Assembly: GCA_025355645.1 (NCBI GenBank)
Contig: JANXZG010000080.1
Location: 1-64,000, forward strand
Origin: Gammaproteobacteria bacterium
GTDB lineage: Bacteria; Pseudomonadota; Gammaproteobacteria; Steroidobacterales; Steroidobacteraceae
Direction: 5' to 3'
DNA: 64,000 nucleotides
How positions within the stretch are numbered: position 1 is the first letter of the stretch; each line of letters begins with the position of its first letter. The notes beneath the pieces were generated by a model, which was given only the letters and a program-made list of their open reading frames with translations, ran no database searches and was not told the DNA's origin. A program made the position numbers and the translations under genes. Below are positions 10,769 through 18,783 of the stretch, one piece after another.

Positions 10769-11118
10769 CAGCCATTCCCGCCGGATGGCGCATCGCCCGG
10801 GTCGACCGCGGCGCCGATTGGGGGCTCCAGGCCCTTCGCGCGGATCAGCCGTTCAAGATCAGCATCGGTGTATTTCGCCTCGATCTTTGCCGCTGCCGCG
10901 TCGGCCTCCACCTGCAGCTCATCGCCACAGGGAGTCGGATCGCTGCGTTTCCAGTCGGCAAGGTACGCATCCGAGCTGCCCTTGCCCGCGCGCATTGCCG
11001 CACGATCGACCGCTTCCTGAAAGCGATGCGATAACTGCACCTTGGCAACTTCCCGGCCGCGCTTCACGACCACCTGGGCCGGGATATCGCGCCAGGCAAT
11101 GACGGTCAATGAGCCCAT
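10768..11118 (-). CDS. 'virulence factor' domain protein (Virulence_fact family), function unknown
   Basis: 116-aa ORF MGSLTVIAWRDIPAQVVVKRGREVAKVQLSHRFQEAVDRAAMRAG; translationally coupled in the corrinoid cluster. Confidence 0.75.
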   Translation of the reverse strand: MGSLTVIAWRDIPAQVVVKRGREVAKVQLSHRFQEAVDRAAMRAGKGSSDAYLADWKRSDPTPCGDELQVEADAAAAKIEAKYTDADLERLIRAKGLEPPIGAAVDPGDAPSGGNG

Positions 11119-11741
11119 GTCACTTCTCCGAGCGAGCGCTGCCCAATCCGGTCGGCCGCGCTGACGAACGTCGTCACGGAAGTGCCGAGCTGTCCGTAAC
11201 CGGTCTCGCGGTACTCATACTGCAGGCCCATGCTCATCGCAATTGCGGCGCCCCGCTCGCGCGCTCCCGCCTCCGGCGCCTGCGCAAGGTAGACAAGCTT
11301 GCGGTAATTACCAAAGTAGCTGGAAAACAATTCCGGGTGGCGATCAAGCCCCAGGCCCTGGATGACCAGCCGATCATAATGGCGCAGCAGGAAATCCGTC
11401 AGGTAGAACGTTCCGATCTCGGCGTCGGCCAGTTGCACAAACACCGGGCCGGTCGCATAGAACTCATAGCAATGGGCGCCGGGAATCCGTTCGACGCCCT
11501 CCTCAACCAGCACCTTGTCGAGCATGCCGCCGGTACCGCAATCGGCATAGGCGACAAATATCGACTCGTAATGCGCGCGTGCGGCGCGGATTGCCGCACG
11601 GACTTCCCCCGGTATTTTTTCCGGCCGGTTATGCAATTCCGGCGGCAGGCATTGCACATCCAGATGCTGCCAGCCATTGGCGCGGCGCAGATCGGCGATT
11701 TCGTGGGCGAGCGCGCCGCAGGCAATGATCACTGCGCTCAT
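11106..11741 (-). CDS. DUF1638 domain-containing protein
   Basis: VIIACGALAHEI...LPPELHNRPEKIP...YADCGTGGMLD pattern; overlaps the next gene by 13 nt. Confidence 0.8.
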   Translation of the reverse strand: MSAVIIACGALAHEIADLRRANGWQHLDVQCLPPELHNRPEKIPGEVRAAIRAARAHYESIFVAYADCGTGGMLDKVLVEEGVERIPGAHCYEFYATGPVFVQLADAEIGTFYLTDFLLRHYDRLVIQGLGLDRHPELFSSYFGNYRKLVYLAQAPEAGARERGAAIAMSMGLQYEYRETGYGQLGTSVTTFVSAADRIGQRSLGEVTWAH

Positions 11742-11756
11742 TGGCCAGATGCCCGT

Positions 11757-12470
11757 CTAGTTCGCGGCCGCGGCTCTGCCTGCGCGGCGAGCTGCTATCA
11801 GGCTCTTGGCTGTCTCCACGGCGACGGCTGCATCGCGGCAGTAGGCATCGGCGCCGACGGCCCTGCCGAACTCTTCGTTGAGTGGCGCACCGCCCACCAG
11901 CACGATGAAATTTTCGCGAATGCCGCGTTCTTTGAGTGTGTCGATGACGACCTTCATATAGGGCATGGTCGTTGTCAGCAGCGCCGACATGCCAAGTATG
12001 TCCGGCTTGTGCTGCTCGAGCGCCGCCAGGTATTTATCCACCGGATTGTTGATACCGAGGTCAATGACCTCGAATCCGGCGCCCTCCAGCATCATCGAGA
12101 CCAAATTCTTGCCGATGTCGTGGATATCGCCCTTGACGGTGCCAATGACGATCTTTCCGATCGGCTCGACGCCGGTCTCGGCCAGCAGCGGACGCAGGAT
12201 TTCCATGCCGCCCTTCATCGCATTCGCCGCCAGCAGCACCTCCGGGACGAACAGGATGCCGTCGCGAAAATCGATGCCAACAATGCGCATGCCCTCGACC
12301 AGCGCATCGTTGAGCGTGCGCTCGGCCGACCAGCCGCGCTTCAGGAAGATATGGGTGGCTTCCTCGACCTCGGCCTTGAGTCCGTTGTACAGGTCGTCAT
12401 GAATTTGCTCGGTGAGTTCCTCGTCATTGAGGGAGGCTAAATCAAATTCGCCTTCCGCTTGCTCCACCAT
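11757..12470 (-). CDS. corrinoid (B12-binding) methyltransfer protein (MtbC/MtgC-like)
   Basis: B12-binding signature GDIHDIGKNLVSMML and GGAPLNEEFGRAVGADAYCRDA. Confidence 0.92.
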   Translation of the reverse strand: MVEQAEGEFDLASLNDEELTEQIHDDLYNGLKAEVEEATHIFLKRGWSAERTLNDALVEGMRIVGIDFRDGILFVPEVLLAANAMKGGMEILRPLLAETGVEPIGKIVIGTVKGDIHDIGKNLVSMMLEGAGFEVIDLGINNPVDKYLAALEQHKPDILGMSALLTTTMPYMKVVIDTLKERGIRENFIVLVGGAPLNEEFGRAVGADAYCRDAAVAVETAKSLIAARRAGRAAAAN

Positions 12471-12543
12471 GGGATCTCTCCGGCCTTGGGTAAGCGTTCA
12501 TGGTAAGTCCCAACGACCCCCGGGACTTGTTATATCGCGACGA

Positions 12544-13329
12544 TCACTGTTCTAAAGGCGACATCGCGGGCTGCCACAGATACAGCCCCTCATGCTGCAC
12601 GATCCGCAGTGGTTTGCCAAAGGCGCGGGAAAGCCAATCCTGGGCGAGTGCCTCAGGCACTGTCCCGTGACCCACTAATCCACCGAAGCCGAGGACGATG
12701 AGTCGGTCAGCCATCAGTGCGAGCGACAAATCGTGAATCGAGCTAATCACGCACACCCCGCAGCTATGCGCCTGCTGGCGCAGCAACTGAGCGATGTCTT
12801 CCTGGTGTGGCGGATCCAGGTGGGTCGTCGGTTCATCAAGCAACAGCACCGAGGCTTCTGTGGCCAGCACGCGCGCCAGGTGCACGCGCTGGCGTTCGCC
12901 GCCGGACAGAGTCGAGAGCCTGCGCCGGGACCATGCGAGTGACCCCGTGGCCTGCATCGCACGCGTCATAGCGGCCTCGTCCTGGCCGCCTAGCTGCCCG
13001 AGCCAGCCCCCATGCGCAAAACGGCCGAGTGCGACGACATCGGCCACCGTCAGGTCGCTCGGTATTGCCGTTTGCGCGAGCCAGCCGAGGCGAAGTGCAC
13101 GCTCGCGCCGCGACCAGCCGTTCAGCGGTCGCCCATGCAAGCTGACCGATCCGTGACGCACGGATCCCAAGCCGCCTAGCGCGCGCAATAGCGTGGACTT
13201 GCCACAGCCGTTTGGGCCCACGATCGCGGTCCAGGCGCCCTTCGCAATGTCGAGCGAGAGGCCCTCGAATACCGTATAGGAGCCATAGGCGACCGACAGA
13301 TCGCGACAGGCCAGCGCGAGATCAGCCAT
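12544..13329 (-). CDS. btuD: ABC transporter ATP-binding protein (cobalamin/Fe-siderophore type, BtuD-like)
   Basis: Walker A GPNGCGKST, LSGGERQRV signature, LLLDEPTTHLD Walker B; downstream of B12 riboswitch. Confidence 0.85.
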   Translation of the reverse strand: MADLALACRDLSVAYGSYTVFEGLSLDIAKGAWTAIVGPNGCGKSTLLRALGGLGSVRHGSVSLHGRPLNGWSRRERALRLGWLAQTAIPSDLTVADVVALGRFAHGGWLGQLGGQDEAAMTRAMQATGSLAWSRRRLSTLSGGERQRVHLARVLATEASVLLLDEPTTHLDPPHQEDIAQLLRQQAHSCGVCVISSIHDLSLALMADRLIVLGFGGLVGHGTVPEALAQDWLSRAFGKPLRIVQHEGLYLWQPAMSPLEQ

Positions 13330-14323
13330 CACGCGACCTGCGCCACAGCAGCAACACGAGGTACGTCCCGCCAATGCAAGCTGTGATAGCACCGACCGGT
13401 AGTTCGGCAGGGCGAACGACCCAGCGACTGATCAAGTCCGCAGCCTGCAGCAGAGCACCGCCACAAAGCGGCGCCGCCAGCAACAGCTGGCGATGATTGA
13501 CGGTCAAGGCTTCCCGCACGAGATGCGGTGCGACGAGCCCGATGAATCCGATCAGCCCCACCTGCCCGACGACGGCGGCGGTCGCTACAGACATGACCGC
13601 AAGCAGTGACAGGCGAAGCGCCGGCAGCGAAAGCCCGAGCGAGGCTGCCGTGTCATCCCCCAAGGTCAGCGCATCGAGCCCGCGCGATAGCAGGATCGCG
13701 GGCACGAGGCAGGCGACAAAAATCACGCCGAGCAGCAGCGTCGAGGACCAGCCCAGGTATCCCGTGCTACCCAGCAGGAAAACCTGCATGGTGCGCCAGG
13801 TCTCGGGGCGTGCCAGCAAAAGGAGCGAAGTGACCGCACTTAACAGGAAACCGACGACGATGCCCGATAACAGCAGGCGCGAGGTCTGCACCACGCCGCG
13901 CGACAGGGCGAGCGTGAATGCGGTAGCAATCCCTGCGCCGACGCTTGCAGCCGCGGTGATGCCGAATTTACCGGCCCAGGCGAGGCTCCCGATCGATGCG
14001 TCCACCGCAATGAGGCTGAAGGTCACTCCCAGCGCGGCCCCCGAAGCGGTGCCCAAAAGATAGGGCTCCGCCAGCGGATTCCTGAATACCCCCTGCGCGA
14101 TTGCCCCGGCGAGGCCCAAGATCGCACCGGCACACCACGCGCCCAGGGTTCGCGGCAGGCGAATGTCATACAGCACGACGCTGAACTGGGCATCCCCCGA
14201 CGTAATCCAGTGGAGCGACGCCTGCAGGTTCGATGTGCCGATTAGCAGCCCCGCCAGCGACAACACCAGCGTGATACTGAGGCAACAGGCGACCCAGGTC
14301 GCGAGATTCGATGGGCGCGCCAT
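13322..14323 (-). CDS. btuC: FecCD-family ABC permease (BtuC-like)
   Basis: IRLPRTLGAWCAGAILGLAGAIAQGVFRNPLAEPYLLGTASGAALG, typical FecCD sequence; start MARPSN. Confidence 0.88.
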   Translation of the reverse strand: MARPSNLATWVACCLSITLVLSLAGLLIGTSNLQASLHWITSGDAQFSVVLYDIRLPRTLGAWCAGAILGLAGAIAQGVFRNPLAEPYLLGTASGAALGVTFSLIAVDASIGSLAWAGKFGITAAASVGAGIATAFTLALSRGVVQTSRLLLSGIVVGFLLSAVTSLLLLARPETWRTMQVFLLGSTGYLGWSSTLLLGVIFVACLVPAILLSRGLDALTLGDDTAASLGLSLPALRLSLLAVMSVATAAVVGQVGLIGFIGLVAPHLVREALTVNHRQLLLAAPLCGGALLQAADLISRWVVRPAELPVGAITACIGGTYLVLLLWRRSRDG

Positions 14324-15240
14324 TACGGCGCCCCCGGCGCGGGTTGCGTGAACCGTTCGATGCAGCCGGCCATCGCCTGCATGCCATCCGCGATGCGCGG
14401 ACCCGGGCGCATGATCGTCGCCTCGATCTCCGGTGAAAAACTGCAAATATGCCGATCTTGCACCGCGTGCAACGCACCCCAGCCGGGCCGCAGCGCGAGT
14501 CCCGCGGCATCCGCGGGCGAGACAAACAGGATGTCCGGATCATGGCGCACGACGTACTCGGAATTCAGGCGCGGAAATGCGCCCAGGCCCTCGGCGACGA
14601 TATTGTGCGTGCCCAGCCGCGCGAGCAGTTCGCCGATATAGGACTCGGGCGCTGCAGCATAGGGCGTACGGTCGATCTCGAAATACACACGCGGACTTGC
14701 GCCATGCCGCCGGGCAACCGCCTCGGCGCCAATGCTGAGAATGCGGCTGCGTGTCGCTGCATTTAGCATGTCCGCCTCGCCCGGCACACCCAGCAATTGC
14801 CCGGTCCGCGCGACCGCGCGCTCCTCATCGGCATAGCTCTGCGGATTCAGTGCAAATGTCACGATGCCCAGCTCGCCGAGCCTTGCACTGATGCGCTGCG
14901 CGGAACTGATCAGCACGAGATCAGGCTTCAGGCTGACGATCAGCTCGATCGAGGCATCGTCGAGGTCGCCCGCTTTCGGCAGGCGATTGACTGATGCCGG
15001 CCAGTTCGAGAATCGATCGGTCGCAATAATTTTCTCGCAGGCCCCCAAGGCACAGACTATTTCAGTTAGGGAGGGCAGCATCGTGATGATGCGCTGCGCC
15101 GGGCGCGCAATCGTCACCTCGCGCTGAAGGTCGTCGCGCACGGTGATCTCGGCCGAGGCCTCAGCGCTAATTAGCAGCTGGCTGGCCGTTGCGGCAATCA
15201 GGACTGACAAGAAAGTGCGCGCAGCGCAGGTGCTAAACAT
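14323..15240 (-). CDS. btuF: cobalamin-type ABC substrate-binding protein (BtuF-like)
   Basis: Signal peptide, PAQRIITMLPSLTEIVCALGACEKIIATDRFSNWP; ATG preceded by GGAGGGATGA. Confidence 0.85.
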   Translation of the reverse strand: MFSTCAARTFLSVLIAATASQLLISAEASAEITVRDDLQREVTIARPAQRIITMLPSLTEIVCALGACEKIIATDRFSNWPASVNRLPKAGDLDDASIELIVSLKPDLVLISSAQRISARLGELGIVTFALNPQSYADEERAVARTGQLLGVPGEADMLNAATRSRILSIGAEAVARRHGASPRVYFEIDRTPYAAAPESYIGELLARLGTHNIVAEGLGAFPRLNSEYVVRHDPDILFVSPADAAGLALRPGWGALHAVQDRHICSFSPEIEATIMRPGPRIADGMQAMAGCIERFTQPAPGAP

Positions 15241-15282
15241 TCATCCCTCCGCAGTGCACCCGCCGTGCACACTCAGGACGCG

Positions 15283-15465
15283 CGCCAGGTCGGTATACGG
15301 ACTCGCGAGTGGGGTTCCCCGGCCGCATCGCCTTCCCGCGCGTTGGCGCAGTGGCATGTTGATACGGATTGGCTCGCTGACCGTTGCGGGGGCAGTGCCG
15401 GAATGGCTCATCAGCAGAGCGCCACCGGCTTCCCGTTTCACCCGTCGATCACGATGACCGGCGGA
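15283..15465 (-). ncRNA. cobalamin (AdoCbl) riboswitch
   Basis: Minus strand reads ...GGGAAGCCGGTGG...GCACTGCCCCCGCAACGGTCAGCGAGCC...ATGCCACTGCGC...CGCGGGAAGGCG...GAGTCCGTATACCGACCTGGCGCG; contains the conserved B12 box GCCACTG and CCCGCAACGGT. Confidence 0.93.
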
Positions 15466-15541
15466 CTCCTGGACACGCTGGCCAGTCTGCCTCCGATCGG
15501 GCTGCAACTCAAGATCAGCTTGGATCGAGCGTCGATCTATA

Positions 15542-15959
15542 ATGCCTGCCGTGACAACCGATCAGCTGGCGGGCGGATTCATCGACCTCTCGCTGCCAAA
15601 GGAGAACTGGACCCATTATGCGCACCTGCGCGTGGGGCTATGGCACGCAATGCGCTACCCGCGCGCCGAGAGCCTGGACTTGCTGCGTGCCCGGATCAGC
15701 GCGTTCAACCAGGCGAAGGGCGGCGAGAACACGGCAAGCGCGGGCTACCATGAAACGATCACCCGCTTTTTGCGTGCATGTCATCGGGCATTTTCTCGCG
15801 TCGGCCGATCCCTTACGCCCACGCGACGAACTCGAGCGGGAATTGATCGAGCGTTACGGCGATAAGGAGCTACCGCTGCAGTATTACTCCAGAGAGAGGC
15901 TTTTCTCCAGCGAGGCGCGCCTCGGGTGGGTCACGCCCGAGCTGCGCGCGCTGCCGTAG
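15542..15959 (+). pseudogene. conserved hypothetical protein split by a -1 or +1 frameshift at a T5 run
   Basis: Frame A ...YHETITRFLRAC; frame B continues ...HVIGHFLASADPLRPRDELERELIERYGDKELPLQYYSRERLFSSEARLGWVTPELRALP; removing one T at 15767-15771 joins them. Confidence 0.65.
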
Positions 15960-15974
15960 TAGACTTCACTGCCC

Positions 15975-17042
15975 ATGGGCGCGAACGGTGCAATCGCAGG
16001 TCAAGGATCTCCAGCGCGGCATGGCGCCCTGCTCGCATTGCTGGCCGCGCTGCTATTTGGCGTCAGCACGCCGCTGGTGCAACTCTTCGGCAGCGGAATG
16101 GGAAGCTTCTCCACGGCCTGTCTTTTGTACGCGGGGGCCGCTATCACCGGCATCTTGGTGCAACGACCAGTTGACCGCGAAGCCGGGGTCAGGCGCAGTG
16201 ATGCGCTGCGCCTCGTTGCGGTCGCCGTATTTGGCGCGGTCCTCGGGCCTGTCGCCCTCGTCTGGGGGCTGCAGCACACCAGCGCCACCAGCGCATCGCT
16301 GATGCTGACACTGGAGGCGGTGTTCACCGCGCTGCTCGCCCGCCTCTGGTATGGAGAAGTCATGGACCGCCGTGTCCTGGCAGGGATGCTGCTGCTCACC
16401 CTCGGCGCGATCATGCTGGTCCTCGACCGGGCATCCCAGGGCGTCGGACAGCTGGCGGGGATACTGGCTGTCGCGATTGCCACGGGCGCCTGGGCGATGG
16501 ATAACACCTTGTCCCGCACACTTGCCGCGCGCGACCCGGGACAGGTGGTGTCGATCAAGAGCGGCGTCGGCGTCGCGGCCACGCTATTGCTTGCCGTCGG
16601 CTTTGGCGAACAGCTGCCGGATTTTTTGCCGGCCGTTGGGCTTGTATGCGTTGGCGCCGCGGGCTATGGCGCGAGTCTGCGCCTGTACCTGCTTGCGCAA
16701 AGATCGTTCGGCGCGGCAAGGACCGGTTCGGTGTTCGCATTTGCACCATTCGCCGGTGCAATCGCCGCGTTTTTAATGGGCGATCGTAGCGGCAGCGCGT
16801 GGTTGATCGCGGGCGCCGGATTGATGATCACCGGGATTCTATTGCACCTGACCGAAAATCATTCCCATGCCCACGATCATCAGGCGATCGAACACGAACA
16901 TGCGCACAGCCATGACGACGGGCACCACACCCATACGCACGACTCGATGCCAGCCGGACCCCACAATCACCCCCATCGCCATGAGCCGATGCGCCATTCG
17001 CACCCGCATGTGCCCGATGAGCACCATAGTCATGTACATTAA
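15975..17042 (+). CDS. EamA/DMT-family transporter with His-rich C-terminal tail
   Basis: About 10 TM segments, then NHSHAHDHQAIEHEHAHSHDDGHHTHTHD...HHSHVH tail. Confidence 0.88.
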   Translation: MGANGAIAGQGSPARHGALLALLAALLFGVSTPLVQLFGSGMGSFSTACLLYAGAAITGILVQRPVDREAGVRRSDALRLVAVAVFGAVLGPVALVWGLQHTSATSASLMLTLEAVFTALLARLWYGEVMDRRVLAGMLLLTLGAIMLVLDRASQGVGQLAGILAVAIATGAWAMDNTLSRTLAARDPGQVVSIKSGVGVAATLLLAVGFGEQLPDFLPAVGLVCVGAAGYGASLRLYLLAQRSFGAARTGSVFAFAPFAGAIAAFLMGDRSGSAWLIAGAGLMITGILLHLTENHSHAHDHQAIEHEHAHSHDDGHHTHTHDSMPAGPHNHPHRHEPMRHSHPHVPDEHHSHVH

Positions 17043-17098
17043 TCGCCTGATGGATCCTGACGATATTATTGCGGCAATTGGCTGCAGAGGTTAATCAC

Positions 17099-18112
17099 AT
17101 GCGCTCTACTCTCACCTGCCTGGTGCTTGCTGCGGGCATCGCTGGCGCCGGAGGCAACTATGCGGTCAAGCAGCAATTTCCCATCGCCGGTCCCGGCGGC
17201 TGGGACTACCTGACCGTCGACTCCGCCTCGAACAGGCTGTTCATCTCGCGCGCCGATCGGGTTCTGGTGGTAAGCACGGTCGATGGATCGCTGCGGGGGA
17301 CGATAGCCCATACCGAGGGCGTGCATGGCATTGCGCTCGCCCCCGATCTTGGCAAGGGGTTCATCAGCAACGGGCGCGCGGATTCCGTGACGGAGTTCGA
17401 CCTTGGGACGCTCGCAACGGTCGCAACCATTGCCGTCCCCGGCCACAATCCCGATGCGATCCTGTACGACAAGTTCAGCGGCCGTGTGTTTACCTTCAAT
17501 GGCCGAAGCCAGGACATCAGCGTGATCGACGCCGTGAAAGGGTCAATCGTGGCCACCATACCGGCGGGCGGCAAACCGGAGTTTGCGCAGGCTGATGGTG
17601 CCGGGCATATTTTCTTCAACATCGAGGACACTGCACAGATCAGCGAGATCGACGCAACGACCGCAAAGCGGATCGGAACCTGGTCCCTGCCGAAATGCGA
17701 GGAGCCCACTGGCCTTGCCTTTGACGTCGCCCATAAACGCCTGTTCTCCACCTGCGGCAATCGCACCCTGGTTGTCACGGATGCGGCAAGCGGTCGGCAC
17801 GTCGCCTCGGTTCCGATCGGCAATGGTCCCGATGGGGCGGCGTTCGACGCGGCGCGCGGTCTGCTGTTCAGTTCCAACGGCGAGGATGGCACGCTGACCG
17901 TGATACACGAGGATGATCCCGACCATTATTCCGTGCTCGACACCGTCGCCACCCAGAAAAGCGCGCGCACGCTCGAGCTCGATGCAAAGACTCACCTTAT
18001 ATATTCAGTTGCCGCCGAATTTGGCCCCGCGCCTGCTGCAACGCCTGACCAGCCGCACCCGCGTCCTGCGGTTCTCGAGGGTTCATTCAAGGTACTGGTG
18101 ATCGGCAATTAA
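17099..18112 (+). CDS. YncE-family beta-propeller protein, secreted
   Basis: Signal peptide; repeated DSASNRLFIS / DKFSGRVFTFNGRSQDISVID / DVAHKRLFSTCGNRTLVV propeller blades. Confidence 0.82.
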   Translation: MRSTLTCLVLAAGIAGAGGNYAVKQQFPIAGPGGWDYLTVDSASNRLFISRADRVLVVSTVDGSLRGTIAHTEGVHGIALAPDLGKGFISNGRADSVTEFDLGTLATVATIAVPGHNPDAILYDKFSGRVFTFNGRSQDISVIDAVKGSIVATIPAGGKPEFAQADGAGHIFFNIEDTAQISEIDATTAKRIGTWSLPKCEEPTGLAFDVAHKRLFSTCGNRTLVVTDAASGRHVASVPIGNGPDGAAFDAARGLLFSSNGEDGTLTVIHEDDPDHYSVLDTVATQKSARTLELDAKTHLIYSVAAEFGPAPAATPDQPHPRPAVLEGSFKVLVIGN

Positions 18113-18191
18113 CAACGTTCAGCGCGCTCCTTCGCTGCGGCGAACCGCGCTGCAAGCGAGCCTGGTCAGCCATCGTCGTCCCCCAGCTGGC

Positions 18192-18668
18192 AAGAACTCA
18201 ATCTGTCTCTGGTATGACGGTTATGCCCGCTTCTGCGCCGAGACCCTGCCCGACAGCGCCGTAGGCAAAGTCCACTACGTGCCTGGCGATTATCCTGGTG
18301 GCAAGAGGCGCGATGTCTTGATGGTGGAATTCACTGCGATTGGCATCTCCTGCATCGGCCTAAAAGGCGGCCCAGAATTAAAGCATAACGAAGCATTCTC
18401 CTTTCAGTTCGCAACCGACGATCAAGCCGAAACCGACCGCTTATGGAATGCGATCGTGGGAAACGGCGGCTAGGAAAGCCAATGCGGTTGGTGCAAAGAC
18501 AGATGGGGCATATCTTGGCAGATCACGCCGCGCGCCCTACTCGCTGCAGTCACCGATAGCGACCCGGCAGCGGCAAAGAGCGCGTTTGAGGCGATGATGA
18601 CAATGCAAAAGATAGACATCGCGGCGATCGAGTCGGCACGGCGAGGCAAGGCTATCAGCTCTCCCTAG
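18192..18668 (+). pseudogene. PhnB/VOC-family protein interrupted by in-frame TAG at 18471
   Basis: Same frame reads ICLWYDGYARFCAETLPDSAVGKVHYVPGDYPGGK...NEAFSFQFATDDQAETDRLWNAIVGNGG*ESQCGWCKDRWGISWQITPRALL...MMTMQKIDIAAIESA*. Confidence 0.75.
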
Positions 18669-18783
18669 CGCTGAGCGCGCGCCCCGAGCCGGGGCCTTGC
18701 CCGACGCACCTGCTCGTCACGACCGCGCCAAGAACTCCCGCGCAACCGCACCGCGGGAAACCGAAATGCTAAGCGCGTGCGGC

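Noticed and set aside
11109-12440. 443-aa plus-strand ORF
   Set aside because: Antisense to DUF1638 and the corrinoid protein; shadow ORF
16857-17042. Repetitive CAC/CAT-rich stretch as a possible tandem repeat or CRISPR-like array
   Set aside because: It is the His-codon-rich coding tail of the EamA transporter without regular spacer/repeat periodicity
18471-18473. In-frame TAG as a pyrrolysine codon linked to the methyltransferase cluster
   Set aside because: It lies in a VOC-family gene, is explained by one CAG-to-TAG change, and the gene shows other decay; kept only as a possible pseudogene/readthrough
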